Source: Streptomyces sp. GESEQ-35 (GTDB taxonomy: Bacteria > Actinomycetota > Actinomycetes > Streptomycetales > Streptomycetaceae). Taken from it: a DNA stretch of 64,000 nt. The position numbers were made by a program, and so were the translations under genes. Below, piece by piece: positions 16,675 through 26,381 of this stretch. The stretch is from NCBI RefSeq assembly GCF_017948485.1, contig NZ_JAFFSX010000013.1:124001-188000 (forward strand). The letters run 5' to 3'. The notes below the pieces were generated by a model. It ran no database searches and had not been told where the DNA came from. It saw nothing but the letters and a program-made list of their open reading frames with translations. Position 1 is the first letter of the stretch. The number at the start of each line of letters is the position of its first letter.

Positions 16675-18060
16675 GTGAGAATCCAGACAATCCCCGCCGC
16701 CCTGGCGGCGGCCGCTCTGCTCGTCGTCGCCGGGTGCGGCAGCCATGACGACACCGCCGAGTCCGACGGCGAGGGCACCGCGACCAAGGCCGCCGGGCAG
16801 GCGGCGTCGGGTGACTTCGGCGATCTGAAGGACGTCTGCGGACCCGGCGACGCGAAGAGCGCGTCCGCCCAGGGTGTCACCGCCGACTCGATCAAGCTCG
16901 GGGTCTTCTCCGACGTGGGATTCACCAAGAAGTCCGAGTTCGTGGACGCCGCGAAGGTGTTCACCTCCTGGTGCAACGCGGCCGGCGGAATCAACGGCCG
17001 CAAGCTGGAGGCCACCACCCGCGACTCGAAGCTGATGGAGGTCCGCCAGCGCATGCTGGAGGCGTGCAAGGAGGACTTCGCCCTCGTCGGAGGCGGCGCG
17101 GCCTTCGACGCCCTCGGTGTCAAGGACCGGCTGACCTGTCTGCTGCCCGACTTCCCCGCGCAGGTGAGCCAGATCCAGAACCAGGGCTCGGACCTCCAGG
17201 TCGACGCGACGGGCGGCTCGTCCTACGACCGCTACGCGGGCTACTACGAGTGGCTGATCAAGGAGGCCTACCCGGAGTCGGCGGATGCCGTCGGCACCAT
17301 CGCGGGCGACGCCGCGGTCAGCAAGGTCATCAACGCCCGGGCCGAGGAGAGCCTCAAGGCCGCCGGAGCGAAGATCACCTACAACGACCTCTACCCGGCG
17401 CAGGGCGTGTCGGACTGGACCCCGTACGCCCAGTCCATCAAGAGCAAGGGCGTCAAGGGCCTGGTGTTCCTCGGCGACTTCGGGAGCCTGTCCAAGCTCG
17501 AACAGGTACTGACCAGCATCGACTACAAGCTCGACTGGATCGACGCCAACAACAACGCCTACGGCCCGGCCTTCAGTCAACTCGCCGGTAAATCCCTGGA
17601 CTTCCAGAACAATCTGGCCGACCTGAGCGGGGTCCACCCGCTGGAGAAGGCCGCCGACAACCCCGCGACCGAGCAGGTCGTCGACCTCTTCAAGAAGTAC
17701 GCCCCCGAGGCACAGGTCACCCTGCCCGCGGTGCGCGGCTTCGCCTCCTGGCTGCTGTTCGCCAAGTCGGCGGCGAGCTGCGGCGACAACCTCACCCGCA
17801 CCTGTGCGTACGAGGCGGCCCGCAAGGAGTCCGCGTGGACGGGCGGCGGCCTCCTGGCCCCCGTCGACCTGACCGAGGAAGACGCGCCGCTGAACTGCTT
17901 CAACATCGAGAAGGCCACGTCCAAGGGCTGGGAGCCCGCCGACTTCGAGCCCAACCAGGGCGCCTACCGGTGCGACGCGCCGGTCTACAAGTTCAAGGGC
18001 GATTACGGCAAGCCCCTCACCCTCGCCGACGTCGGCAAGACCATGAGCGACGTCAAGTGA
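16675..18060 (+). CDS. Branched-chain-amino-acid-type ABC substrate-binding lipoprotein
   Basis: 461 residues. Lipoprotein signal with lipobox VVAGC (Cys about residue 21), a low-complexity linker, then a LivK-like periplasmic binding fold starting at GVTADSIKLGVFSDVGF. GTG start with AGGAGG upstream. The LIV/HAAT importer class often serves aromatic or alicyclic acid uptake when placed in catabolic clusters. Here it sits between an aldehyde dehydrogenase and CoA-pathway genes, so its ligand is probably the pathway substrate, not an amino acid (inference). Confidence 0.88.
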   Translation: MRIQTIPAALAAAALLVVAGCGSHDDTAESDGEGTATKAAGQAASGDFGDLKDVCGPGDAKSASAQGVTADSIKLGVFSDVGFTKKSEFVDAAKVFTSWCNAAGGINGRKLEATTRDSKLMEVRQRMLEACKEDFALVGGGAAFDALGVKDRLTCLLPDFPAQVSQIQNQGSDLQVDATGGSSYDRYAGYYEWLIKEAYPESADAVGTIAGDAAVSKVINARAEESLKAAGAKITYNDLYPAQGVSDWTPYAQSIKSKGVKGLVFLGDFGSLSKLEQVLTSIDYKLDWIDANNNAYGPAFSQLAGKSLDFQNNLADLSGVHPLEKAADNPATEQVVDLFKKYAPEAQVTLPAVRGFASWLLFAKSAASCGDNLTRTCAYEAARKESAWTGGGLLAPVDLTEEDAPLNCFNIEKATSKGWEPADFEPNQGAYRCDAPVYKFKGDYGKPLTLADVGKTMSDVK

Positions 18061-18082
18061 TCAAGTGAAGTGATGTGAGCTG

Positions 18083-20194
18083 ATGGAGCAGTTCCTCACC
18101 TTCGGGATCGTCGGCCTGAGCACCGCCGCCATCTACGCCGTGATCGGCAGCGGACTGGTGCTCACCTATGTCACCACCGGCGTGTTCAACTTCGCGCACG
18201 GTGCGGCGGGCATGCTGGCGGCGTTCTGCTACTGGCAGTTCACCGTCGGCTGGGGCTGGCCGGTCCCGGTGGCCCTGGCCGTGGTGCTGCTGGTGCTCGC
18301 CCCGGGGTTCGGCCTTGCCGTCGAACGGGTCCTGATGCGGCCCGTGCAGCGGCTCGGCGAGGCCGAACGCCTGGTGATGACGGTGGCGCTGCTGAGCGGC
18401 GCCATCGCCGCCGCACGCTGGATCTGGGACCCCAACGTGCCCCGGCCACTGCGGGCCTTCTTCGCGGACCGGCCGGCCATCGACCTCGGACCGGCCACGG
18501 TCACCTGGCACCAGGCCCTCACCATGGCCGTCGCCGTGGCGGTCGCGGCGGGTTTGTGGTTCCTGCTGAACCGCACCCGCACCGGTGCGGAGATGCGGGC
18601 CACGGTCGACGACCGTTCCCTCGTCCAGCTCACCGGCGCCGACCCGGTCCGGGCCAGCCGCGTCGCCTGGATCCTCGGCACCCAACTCGCCGCGATCGGC
18701 GGCATCCTGATCGCCCCGACCGTCGCCCTCGACGCCTCCCAGCTCTCCCTGCTGATCGTCAGCGCCTACACCGCGGCCGTCTTCGGCAGGCTGCGCAGCC
18801 TGCCGCTGACCTTCGCGGGCGCGATCGTCGTCGGCTGCCTGGAGAGCTACCTCACCGGCTACCTCCCGCAGAACCCGTACCTGCCGGGCCTGCGCCTCGC
18901 CGCACCCGCCCTGCTGCTGTTCCTGGCCCTGCTCCTGTTCCGCCAGCCACGGCTGCGGGGCCGAGACCGGCGCCTGGTCCAGGTCCCGGCGCCGACGATG
19001 CGGGGCACGGTGGTCTTCGCGCTGTCGACCGTCACCTTCGGCGTGCTGCTCGCGACGGTGCTCGGCGAGGCCGACCTCATCACCTACGGGCCGATCTTCT
19101 CGCTCGGCATCGTCGCACTGTCGTACGTCCCCCTGGCCGGGTACGCGGGCCAGATCTCCCTGTGCCAGCTGAGCATGGCCGGGATCGGCGCCGTCGTCTG
19201 GGGGCACCTCGGCGCACACGGCGAGTGGTGGGCACTCGCCGCCGCCATCGCGGTGGCGGGTGCGGCCGGGGCGCTCATCGCGCTCCCCGCGCTGCGGTTC
19301 TCCGGCGTGTATCTGGCCCTGGGGACAGCGGCGGTCGCCGTCGTGCTCGACCGGTGGATCTTCACACTCCCGTCGTTCGAGGTGCTCGGCGTGCGGATCG
19401 CGCTGTTCGACCAGGGGTCGGTGGAGATGGCGGGGCCGCGGATCCTCGGACTGGGACTGGACTCCGCCGCGGAGCTGATGGTGCTCGCCGCGGTGTGCCT
19501 CGCTCTCGCCTCGCTCGCGGTCGCCTGGCTGAGGCGCAGCGGCTTCGGACGGCGGCTGATCGCGCTCAGGGACAGCGAGGCGGCGTACGCCACGCTCGGC
19601 GGCAACCTCCTGGCCGCCAAGGTGGCCGTGTTCGCGCTGTCTGCCGGGATCGCCGGGCTCGGCGGCGCGCTGTACGGGATGCAGCAACAGTCCATCACCG
19701 CCGAGCAGTTCAACCTCGTCGCCGGGCTCCCGATCTTCCTGGTCGCGGTGATCGGCGGCCTCGGCGCGGTGGGCAACGGCCTGTTCGCCGGGACCGCCTT
19801 CGTCGGGCCGAACGTCCTGATCGGCCTGGCCTCCTGGACGCAGAACGTCGTCAGCGCACTGCCGGCGCTCGCCGGGATGGGCCTCGGCCACAGCCCCGAG
19901 GGAATCGTCTCCCGGTTCCGGCGCGACTGGGAGCCCCTCGGACGCGACCGGATCGCCCTGCCCGTGCTGCTCGGCGCGCTGGCACTCGGCTGGGTGCTGA
20001 GGCTGGCGGACGTGATCAACGGCTGGACGCTGCTGGTCGGTTCGCTGGTGGTGGGCCTCGCGCTGCGCCGGTACGCGGCCGCACGGCAGGCCCCGAAGAC
20101 CGAACCGGACGTCCCGGTCGAGTGGCGGGGCATACGGCGCCCCTGGCGTGCGTCGGACGAGGAGGTGCTGGCCCGTGGCACTGCTGGAAGTTAG
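18083..20194 (+). CDS. Fused LivH-LivM ABC permease
   Basis: 703 residues, about the sum of the two usual permeases. The N-terminal ~290 residues are LivH-like (FGIVGLSTAAIYAVIGSGLVLTY, GVFNFAHGAAGML). After a short cytoplasmic linker near residues 295-305, a LivM-like half follows (GYAGQISLCQLSMAGIGA, ALRFSGVYLALGTAAVAV). Many membrane helices. The fusion is a single reading frame with no internal ribosome site at the junction. It forms the channel with the two downstream ATPases. Confidence 0.9.
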   Translation: MEQFLTFGIVGLSTAAIYAVIGSGLVLTYVTTGVFNFAHGAAGMLAAFCYWQFTVGWGWPVPVALAVVLLVLAPGFGLAVERVLMRPVQRLGEAERLVMTVALLSGAIAAARWIWDPNVPRPLRAFFADRPAIDLGPATVTWHQALTMAVAVAVAAGLWFLLNRTRTGAEMRATVDDRSLVQLTGADPVRASRVAWILGTQLAAIGGILIAPTVALDASQLSLLIVSAYTAAVFGRLRSLPLTFAGAIVVGCLESYLTGYLPQNPYLPGLRLAAPALLLFLALLLFRQPRLRGRDRRLVQVPAPTMRGTVVFALSTVTFGVLLATVLGEADLITYGPIFSLGIVALSYVPLAGYAGQISLCQLSMAGIGAVVWGHLGAHGEWWALAAAIAVAGAAGALIALPALRFSGVYLALGTAAVAVVLDRWIFTLPSFEVLGVRIALFDQGSVEMAGPRILGLGLDSAAELMVLAAVCLALASLAVAWLRRSGFGRRLIALRDSEAAYATLGGNLLAAKVAVFALSAGIAGLGGALYGMQQQSITAEQFNLVAGLPIFLVAVIGGLGAVGNGLFAGTAFVGPNVLIGLASWTQNVVSALPALAGMGLGHSPEGIVSRFRRDWEPLGRDRIALPVLLGALALGWVLRLADVINGWTLLVGSLVVGLALRRYAAARQAPKTEPDVPVEWRGIRRPWRASDEEVLARGTAGS

Positions 20195-20888
20195 CGGGGT
20201 GACGGTCGCGTTCGGCGGCAATCGTGCGTTGGACGGTGCGGGTCTGAGTGCGGAAGGGGGCCGGGTCACCGGGCTGATCGGGCCCAACGGGGCCGGAAAG
20301 AGCACCCTGTTCGACGTCGTGTCCGGGCTGCGCAGGCCGTCGGCGGGGCGGGTCGTGCTGGACGGCCGGGATGTCACCCGCCTCGGACCCGCCCGCCGCT
20401 GCCGGCACGGACTGGCCCGCACCTTCCAACGCCTGGAGCTCTTCGGCCGGTTGAGCGTTCGCGACAATCTGCTCGTGGCCGCGGAACTCGGCCCGGAGCG
20501 GCGGCGCGCGGGGCAGGTCGCGGACGACATCCTCGAACGGCTCGGCCTGACCGGCATCGCCGACAGCTCCGCCGACACCCTGCCCACCGGCGTCGCCCGC
20601 CTGGTCGAGGTCGGGCGCGCACTCGCCGTACGGCCCGCGCTGCTGCTGCTCGACGAGCCCGCCGCCGGTCAGGACGGCGAGGAGACCGAGCGGTTCGCGG
20701 CCCTGCTGCGCTCGCTGGCCGACGACGGGACGGCCGTCGTCCTGGTCGAACACGACATGGGCCTGGTGATGGGCGTGTGCGACCAGGTGTACGTGCTGGA
20801 CCTGGGCAAGGTCATCGCCGTGGGACCGCCCGACGTCATCCGCAACGACGAGACCGTGCTGGCCGCCTACCTGGGAGACATCGCGTGA
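20175..20888 (+). CDS. ABC transporter ATPase, LivG type
   Basis: 237 residues. Walker A GPNGAGKST, Walker B LLLLDEPAAG, switch His in LVEHDM. The ABC signature is degenerate (LPTGVARLVEVGRAL in place of LSxGQ). The start was set at GTG 20175, inside the permease gene's end, because GGAGG lies ten bases upstream. Confidence 0.9.
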   Translation: MALLEVSGVTVAFGGNRALDGAGLSAEGGRVTGLIGPNGAGKSTLFDVVSGLRRPSAGRVVLDGRDVTRLGPARRCRHGLARTFQRLELFGRLSVRDNLLVAAELGPERRRAGQVADDILERLGLTGIADSSADTLPTGVARLVEVGRALAVRPALLLLDEPAAGQDGEETERFAALLRSLADDGTAVVLVEHDMGLVMGVCDQVYVLDLGKVIAVGPPDVIRNDETVLAAYLGDIA

Positions 20889-21592
20889 ACCCGCTGCTCG
20901 AACTGCGCGCCGTACGCGCCGCCCACGAGGGCATCACCGTCCTGCACGGCGTGGACCTGAGCGTCGCGGCGGGGCAGGTGGTGGCGCTGCTCGGCCCGAA
21001 CGGCGCCGGCAAGACGACCGCGCTGCGGGTCGCCGCGGGGATCCACCCGGCCCAGTCCGGTCAACTCCTGCTCGGCGGGCGGGACATGACCGGCGCGGAT
21101 CCCCGGGACCTCGCCCGGGCCGGCGTCTGCCTCATCCCCGAGGGACGCGGCGTGTTCCCCAACCTTTCGGTCCGCGACAACCTCCTGATGATGACCTTCA
21201 CGGGCCGCACCCGCGAGGAGATCGAGGAGACCGCCTTCAAGCGCTTCCCCGCCCTCGCCCACCGCGCGGCGCAGGCGGCCGGCACGCTCTCCGGCGGCGA
21301 ACAGCAGATGCTCGCCCTCGCCCGCGGCCTGGCCACCGACCCGGCCGTCCTGCTCCTCGACGAACTGTCCATGGGCCTGGCCCCGCTGGTCGTCGCCCGG
21401 CTCTACGAGCAGGTCGCCGAGATCGCCCGGCAGGGCGTGGCGGTGCTGGTCGTCGAGCAGTTCGCGTCCGCCGTCCTCGGCATCGCCGACCACGCCGCCG
21501 TCCTCGTACGCGGCCGAATCGAACGGCAGGGCCGTCCCGACGCCGGACTCCGCGACGAACTGTCCGCCCTCTACCTGGGGAGTTCCGTATGA
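20885..21592 (+). CDS. ABC transporter ATPase, LivF type
   Basis: 235 residues. Walker A GPNGAGKTT, signature LSGGEQQMLALARGL, Walker B LLLDELSMGLAP (the LivF-typical wording). GTG start overlapping the LivG stop by 4 bp. Pairs with LivG to drive the fused permease. Confidence 0.92.
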   Translation: MNPLLELRAVRAAHEGITVLHGVDLSVAAGQVVALLGPNGAGKTTALRVAAGIHPAQSGQLLLGGRDMTGADPRDLARAGVCLIPEGRGVFPNLSVRDNLLMMTFTGRTREEIEETAFKRFPALAHRAAQAAGTLSGGEQQMLALARGLATDPAVLLLDELSMGLAPLVVARLYEQVAEIARQGVAVLVVEQFASAVLGIADHAAVLVRGRIERQGRPDAGLRDELSALYLGSSV

Positions 21593-21984
21593 CACCGACC
21601 GAGCCACGCGCGGACGTGGAACCGGACCTGACGTCCGCCGCCGAATCGCGCGCGGACCGTTTCGTCCGCGAGCTGGGGGAGCTCAAGATCCCCGACCCGG
21701 CCGCCGCGCGGGCCGGCCTGTGGCTGCGCCTCGGCGTCACGTTGATGGCCGTCGGCCTGGTGCTGGGGCTGTCGGCGTACTTCGTCACACACAACACCCA
21801 GAACCCCCTCGACCAGCGCGACGGCCTCGCCCTCGGCCTCGGCGGGATCGCCGTGAGCGTCGTGGGCGCCGCACTGTTCCTGCGCTACTCGCTCACCGGC
21901 TTCCTGCGGTTCTGGATGGCCCGCCAGTCCTACGACCTCGCCGTGCTCGCCGACCGCCTGCGTGAAAGGGACCCCCAGCAATGA
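21589..21984 (+). CDS. Small two-helix membrane protein of unknown function
   Basis: 131 residues: charged N-terminal ~45 residues, two predicted membrane helices (about residues 46-66 and 82-100), and a short charged C-terminus. 4-bp overlaps on both sides place it firmly in the ABC operon. I do not recognise the family. It might assist the transporter or anchor an enzyme at the membrane. Confidence 0.7.
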   Translation: MTPTEPRADVEPDLTSAAESRADRFVRELGELKIPDPAAARAGLWLRLGVTLMAVGLVLGLSAYFVTHNTQNPLDQRDGLALGLGGIAVSVVGAALFLRYSLTGFLRFWMARQSYDLAVLADRLRERDPQQ

Positions 21985-22298
21985 CCTCACCAGCACGGAC
22001 GCTGCGCCCGGGTGACCAGCTCGCCGACACGGCGTCCACCACCCGCGTGGTCGTCGTCCGCGCCCCCGCCGACCGGCAGCCGACGATCACCTGCGGAGAC
22101 AGGCCGATGGTGCCCGCCGCAACCGCACCGCCCGCGCCCGCGACGGACGCCGACCCGGTCACCCTCCTCGGCAAGCGTTACGTCGACGCCGACGGGACGC
22201 TCGAACTGCTCTGCACCGCGGCCGGTACCGGGGAACTCGCCTGCGACGGCGCCCCCATGACCCTGAAGGCCGCCAAACCCCTCCCCGCCTCCGACTGA
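21981..22298 (+). CDS. Small protein of unknown function with paired Cys motifs
   Basis: 105 residues. Contains TITCGDRPMVP, a Pro/Ala-rich spacer, LLGKRYVDADGTLELLCTAAG and LACDGAPM. The three Cys, two of them in CGDRPM/CDGAPM repeats, suggest two similar half-motifs around a linker, perhaps a small metal-binding or lipid-handling module. No known family recognised. ATGA overlap with the membrane protein upstream. Confidence 0.65.
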   Translation: MTSPARTLRPGDQLADTASTTRVVVVRAPADRQPTITCGDRPMVPAATAPPAPATDADPVTLLGKRYVDADGTLELLCTAAGTGELACDGAPMTLKAAKPLPASD

Positions 22299-22325
22299 AC
22301 CGACGTGTGACTGAAGGGACTTCGC

Positions 22326-23624
22326 ATGAACAAGAACGACTTGATCCTGATCAGCGTCGACGACCACATCATCGAGCCGCCGGACATCTTCGTGCACCAC
22401 CTGCCCAAGCAGTACCTGGACGACGCACCCAAACTCGTCCACCGCGAGGACGGCAGCGACGTCTGGCAGTTCCGGGACAACACCGTCGGCAACGCCGCGC
22501 TCAACGCGGTCGCCGGCCGCCCCAAGGAGGAGTACGGCCTGGACCCGCAGGGCATGGACGAGATCCGGCCCGGCTGCTACGACGTCCACGAACGCATCAA
22601 GGACATGAACGCGGGCGGGGTCCTGGCCCAGATGAACTTCCCGTCCTTCCCCGGCTTCTCGGCCCGCATGTTCGCCACCGAGGACGCCGACTTCTCGCTC
22701 GCCCTGGTGCGCGCGTACAACGACTGGCACATCGACGAGTGGTGCGGGGCGTACCCGGGACGGTTCATCCCGATGGCGCTGCCCGCGATCTGGGACGCCG
22801 AACTCTGCGCCGCCGAGATACGGCGCGTGTCCGCCAAGGGCTGCCACTCCATGACGTTCCCGGAGAACCCCGCCGCCCTCGGCTACCCGAGCTTCCACGA
22901 CCCGTACTGGAACCCGGTGTGGCAGGCGGCGTGCGACACCGACACGGTCCTGTCGGTGCACATCGGCTCCTCCGGCCGGCTCGCCATCCCGGCCGTCGAC
23001 TCGCCGCCCGACGTGATGATCACGCTTCAGCCGATCAACCTGGTCCAGGCCGCGGCCGACCTCCTGTGGTCGAGGACCATCAAGGAGTACCCCGACCTGA
23101 AGGTCGCCCTGTCGGAGGGCGGCACGGGCTGGATCCCGTACTTCCTGGAGCGGGTCGACCGCACCTTCGAGATGCACTCCACCTGGACCCTCCAGGACTT
23201 CGGCGGCAAGCTGCCCAGCGAGGTGTTCCGCGAGCACTTCCTGACCTGCTTCATCACCGACAGGCTCGGGGTGCGGCTGCGCAACGAGATCGGCATCGAC
23301 AACATCTGCTGGGAGGGCGACTACCCGCACAGCGACTCCCTGTGGCCGGACGCCCCCGAGCAGCTGCACGACGTCCTCACCGACTGCGCCGTGCCGGATT
23401 CGGACATCGCGAAGATGAGCTACGAGAACGCGATGCGCTGGTACTCGTTCGACCCCTTCGCCCACATCCCGCGCGAGCAGGCCACGGTGGGCGCGCTGCG
23501 CAAGGCGGCCGAGGGACACGACGTCAGCATCCGCTCCCGCAGCCGGCAGCTGAAGGAGCCGGTGGACAAGCTGGAGGCCTTCCGCGCCCGGGCGCGCGCG
23601 GCCGTCGCCGCGGCGGGCAGGTAA
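22326..23624 (+). CDS. Amidohydrolase-2 (ACMSD-like) family protein
   Basis: 432 residues. N-terminal metal motif SVDDHIIEPPDIF, mid-protein VLSVHIGSSGRL with a metal His, and WEGDYPHSDSLWP with the C-terminal Asp-His, as in the ACMSD/amidohydrolase-2 class of TIM-barrel hydrolases and decarboxylases. AGGGAC ribosome site. Similar proteins recur in steroid and terpenoid clusters without defined roles; possible activities are decarboxylation or hydrolytic C-C/ring cleavage. A second member lies at 43566. Confidence 0.82.
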   Translation: MNKNDLILISVDDHIIEPPDIFVHHLPKQYLDDAPKLVHREDGSDVWQFRDNTVGNAALNAVAGRPKEEYGLDPQGMDEIRPGCYDVHERIKDMNAGGVLAQMNFPSFPGFSARMFATEDADFSLALVRAYNDWHIDEWCGAYPGRFIPMALPAIWDAELCAAEIRRVSAKGCHSMTFPENPAALGYPSFHDPYWNPVWQAACDTDTVLSVHIGSSGRLAIPAVDSPPDVMITLQPINLVQAAADLLWSRTIKEYPDLKVALSEGGTGWIPYFLERVDRTFEMHSTWTLQDFGGKLPSEVFREHFLTCFITDRLGVRLRNEIGIDNICWEGDYPHSDSLWPDAPEQLHDVLTDCAVPDSDIAKMSYENAMRWYSFDPFAHIPREQATVGALRKAAEGHDVSIRSRSRQLKEPVDKLEAFRARARAAVAAAGR

Positions 23625-24391
23625 TGGCGTACGAGAACGGGCTGTTCGACCTGACAGGACGGTCGGCGCTGGTCACCGGCGCCGCGGGCGGCATCGGTGC
23701 CGCCGTCGCCCACGCCCTCGCGCGGGCGGGCGCGGCCGTCCTCGTCACGGACGTCGACGGTGCGGCCGCCGCGACCGTCGCCGGGAAGATCACGGCGGCG
23801 GGCGGTACGGCGGACAGCGCACCGCTGGACGTACAGGACCGGGCCGCCGCCGACGCCGCCGTGTCGCGCGCGGCGGCCCTGGCCGAGGGGACCTTGCACG
23901 TGCTGGTGAACAACGCCGGCGTGACCGCGCCGGCGATGTTCGCGGACCTCCAGGAGGAGAGCTTCCGCCGGCTCCTCGACGTCCATGTGCTGGGCACCTT
24001 CACCTGCTCCCAGGCCGCACTGCCGTTCCTGCCGACCGACGGCACCGGCCGCATCATCAACGTCACCTCCTCGGCGGGCCTCACCGGCACCCTCGGCCAG
24101 GTGAACTACTCGGCCGCCAAGGCAGCGGTCATCGGCATGACGAAGTCCCTGGCCAGAGAGCTGGCCCGGAGACAGATCAAGGTCAACGCCCTGGCGCCGC
24201 TGGCCGCGACCCCCATGACGGAGACCATCCGTACGAACGAGAAGTTCGCGGCCGGCATGCTCGCCCGCATCCCGCTGGGCCGCTGGGCCGAGCCCGACGA
24301 GGTCGCGGGCGCCTTCGTGTTCCTCGCCTCGGACGCCGCCTCCTTCGTCACCGGCCAGGTGCTGCCGGTCGACGGCGGCCTGGTGATGTGA
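23624..24391 (+). CDS. SDR-family oxidoreductase (FabG-like)
   Basis: 255 residues. NAD(P)-binding GAAGGIGAA, NNAG, Ser in INVTSSAG, YSAAKAA, and a C-terminal VTGQVLPVDGG. TAATG overlap with the amidohydrolase. Acts on a hydroxy or keto intermediate, possibly a 3-hydroxyacyl-CoA. Confidence 0.85.
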   Translation: MAYENGLFDLTGRSALVTGAAGGIGAAVAHALARAGAAVLVTDVDGAAAATVAGKITAAGGTADSAPLDVQDRAAADAAVSRAAALAEGTLHVLVNNAGVTAPAMFADLQEESFRRLLDVHVLGTFTCSQAALPFLPTDGTGRIINVTSSAGLTGTLGQVNYSAAKAAVIGMTKSLARELARRQIKVNALAPLAATPMTETIRTNEKFAAGMLARIPLGRWAEPDEVAGAFVFLASDAASFVTGQVLPVDGGLVM

Positions 24392-25560
24392 TGCCCGGAG
24401 CTCCGCTGGCGGGCGTCACCGTCGTCGCCCTGGAACAGGCCGTCTCCGCGCCCCTGTGCACCCGGGCCCTGTGCGACCTCGGGGCCCGGGTGATCAAGGT
24501 GGAGAACCCGGACGGCGGCGACTCGGCCCGCCACATCGACGACGTGGTGAACGGCCTCGCCGCGCACTTCGTGTGGGTCAACCGCGGCAAGGAGTCGGTG
24601 GCCCTCGACCTGAAGTCCGAGGCAGGCATGCGTGCCCTGCACCTTCTGCTCGACCGCGCCGACGTCCTCGTCTCCAACCTCACCCCCGGCACCACCGCCA
24701 GGCTCGGCATCGCCCCCGACGACCTGGCGAGAAGTCATCCCGACCTGATCGCCGTGGAGATCGACGGCTACGGACAGGGCGGCCCGCTCTCCCACAAGCG
24801 GGCCTACGACCTGCTCGTCCAGGCCGAGTCCGGCGCCTGTGCGATCACGGGCCACCCGGGCGCCCCGGCCAAGCCGGGCCCGCCCATGGCGGACGCGAGC
24901 ACCGGCCTGTATGCCGCGCTGTCCATCGTGGCGCTGCTGTTCGCGGGGGAGCGGCGCGCGGTCGCGGTGAGCCTGTTCGACACCATGACCGAGCTGATGG
25001 GGTACGCGCTCACCTACACCCGCCACTCGGGAGTGGACCAGCAGCCGCGCGGCATGGGCTCGCCGGCCGTGGCACCGTACGGTGCCTACCGCACCGCCGA
25101 CGGACAGACGGCTGTCCTCGGCACCACCAACGACCGGGAATGGCAGCGCCTGGCCCGTGATCTGCTGGGGCGCCCGGACCTGGCGGACGACGAACGCCTG
25201 CGGACCAACCCGGGCCGTGTCGAACACCGTGATCTGCTGGACGCGGAGATCGGGGAATGGTGCGCCCGGCACGACCTGGCGTATGTGCAGCGGCGCGCGG
25301 ACGAGGCGGGCATCGGCAACGCCCGCTACAACACGCCCGGCGACGTCCTGGACCACCCCCACCTCAAGGCGCGCGACCGCTGGCGCTCCATCGCCACCCC
25401 GGCCGGACCGGTCCCGGCGCTGCTGCCCCCGCCGGTCATCTCCGGGTACGACCCGCCGATGGGCGCCGTGCCCGGACTCGGTGAGCACACCGACAAGGTC
25501 CTGGCCGAACTCGGCCTCACCGACGGGGAGATCGTGGAGTTGCGGGGGAGGAGCGGGTGA
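24391..25560 (+). CDS. CaiB/BaiF (family III) CoA-transferase
   Basis: 389 residues. N-terminal LEQAVSAPLCTRALCDLGARVIKVE and VNRGKESVALDLKS are family signatures; the catalytic Asp is probably in AYDLLVQAESG. It moves CoA between acids or, in some relatives, racemises 2-methylacyl-CoA (AMACR). GTG at 24388 or ATG at 24391 could be the start; both overlap the SDR stop. Confidence 0.87.
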   Translation: MPGAPLAGVTVVALEQAVSAPLCTRALCDLGARVIKVENPDGGDSARHIDDVVNGLAAHFVWVNRGKESVALDLKSEAGMRALHLLLDRADVLVSNLTPGTTARLGIAPDDLARSHPDLIAVEIDGYGQGGPLSHKRAYDLLVQAESGACAITGHPGAPAKPGPPMADASTGLYAALSIVALLFAGERRAVAVSLFDTMTELMGYALTYTRHSGVDQQPRGMGSPAVAPYGAYRTADGQTAVLGTTNDREWQRLARDLLGRPDLADDERLRTNPGRVEHRDLLDAEIGEWCARHDLAYVQRRADEAGIGNARYNTPGDVLDHPHLKARDRWRSIATPAGPVPALLPPPVISGYDPPMGAVPGLGEHTDKVLAELGLTDGEIVELRGRSG

Positions 25561-26381
25561 CCGACGAGCCCGTACTGCTGGCCGGCGACACGCAGGGGGT
25601 ACGGACTCTGACCCTGAACCGTCCGCACCGCAGGAACGCGATCGACGCCGAGCTGTGGGCAGCACTGCGGCACGCCCTCACCGAGGCAGCGAACGACGAC
25701 GTACGCGCCCTCGTCCTCACCGGCGCCGGGGGAGCCTTCAGCTCCGGCGCCGACATCAGGGCCGACGACACCAGGGACCCGCTGACAAAGATGCGTGACC
25801 TGAACGACGTCACCCTGCTGCTGCACGAACTCCCGCTCCCCACCGTCGCCAAGGTCACCGGGGTGGCCGTCGGCGCGGGCTGGAACCTCGCGCTCGGCTG
25901 CGATCTGGTCGTGGCCACGCCCGGGGCGCGTTTCTCGCAGATCTTCGCCCGCCGCGGACTGTCCCCGGACTGCGGCGGCACCTGGCTGCTGCCGAAGCTC
26001 GTCGGACTGCAACAGGCGAAACGGCTCGCCCTCCTTGCCGAGACGATCGACGCCGAGGAGGCGCGGTCACTGCACCTGGTGACCTGGGTGGTCCCGGACG
26101 AGCGGATCGACGCCTACGTCACCGATCTGGCCGCCCGCCTGGCAGCCGGCCCGCCCGTCGCCCTCGCGCAGACCAAGGCGCTGCTCCACGAGAGTTCCGG
26201 CCGCAGCTTGCGCGAGGCCCTCGCCGCCGAGGCCAGCGCACAGGCGGTCAACTTCGCGACGACGGACGTACCCGAGGCGTACGCCGCGTTCGTCGAGAAA
26301 CGCGAGCCGCACTTCACCGGCGACCGGCACCGACAGCCCCCTTCCAAGGCACCCAAGGACACGTCATGCGTGAAGCAGTGA
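25557..26381 (+). CDS. Enoyl-CoA hydratase/isomerase family protein
   Basis: 274 residues. TLNRPHRRNAID, GAFSSGADIRAD (oxyanion loop) and GVAVGAGWNLALGCDLV. RRGLSPDCGGTWLLPKLVG is the isomerase-like wording, with Asp rather than Glu at the catalytic loop, so it may be an enoyl-CoA isomerase. GTG start with GGAGGAG; 4-bp overlap with the CoA-transferase. Confidence 0.87.
   Translation: MTDEPVLLAGDTQGVRTLTLNRPHRRNAIDAELWAALRHALTEAANDDVRALVLTGAGGAFSSGADIRADDTRDPLTKMRDLNDVTLLLHELPLPTVAKVTGVAVGAGWNLALGCDLVVATPGARFSQIFARRGLSPDCGGTWLLPKLVGLQQAKRLALLAETIDAEEARSLHLVTWVVPDERIDAYVTDLAARLAAGPPVALAQTKALLHESSGRSLREALAAEASAQAVNFATTDVPEAYAAFVEKREPHFTGDRHRQPPSKAPKDTSCVKQ

Noticed and set aside
18053-20587. 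844-residue open frame on the minus strand
   Set aside because: Antisense to the well-supported fused permease and LivG; low-complexity Arg/Gln/Gly composition typical of shadow frames in high-GC DNA.
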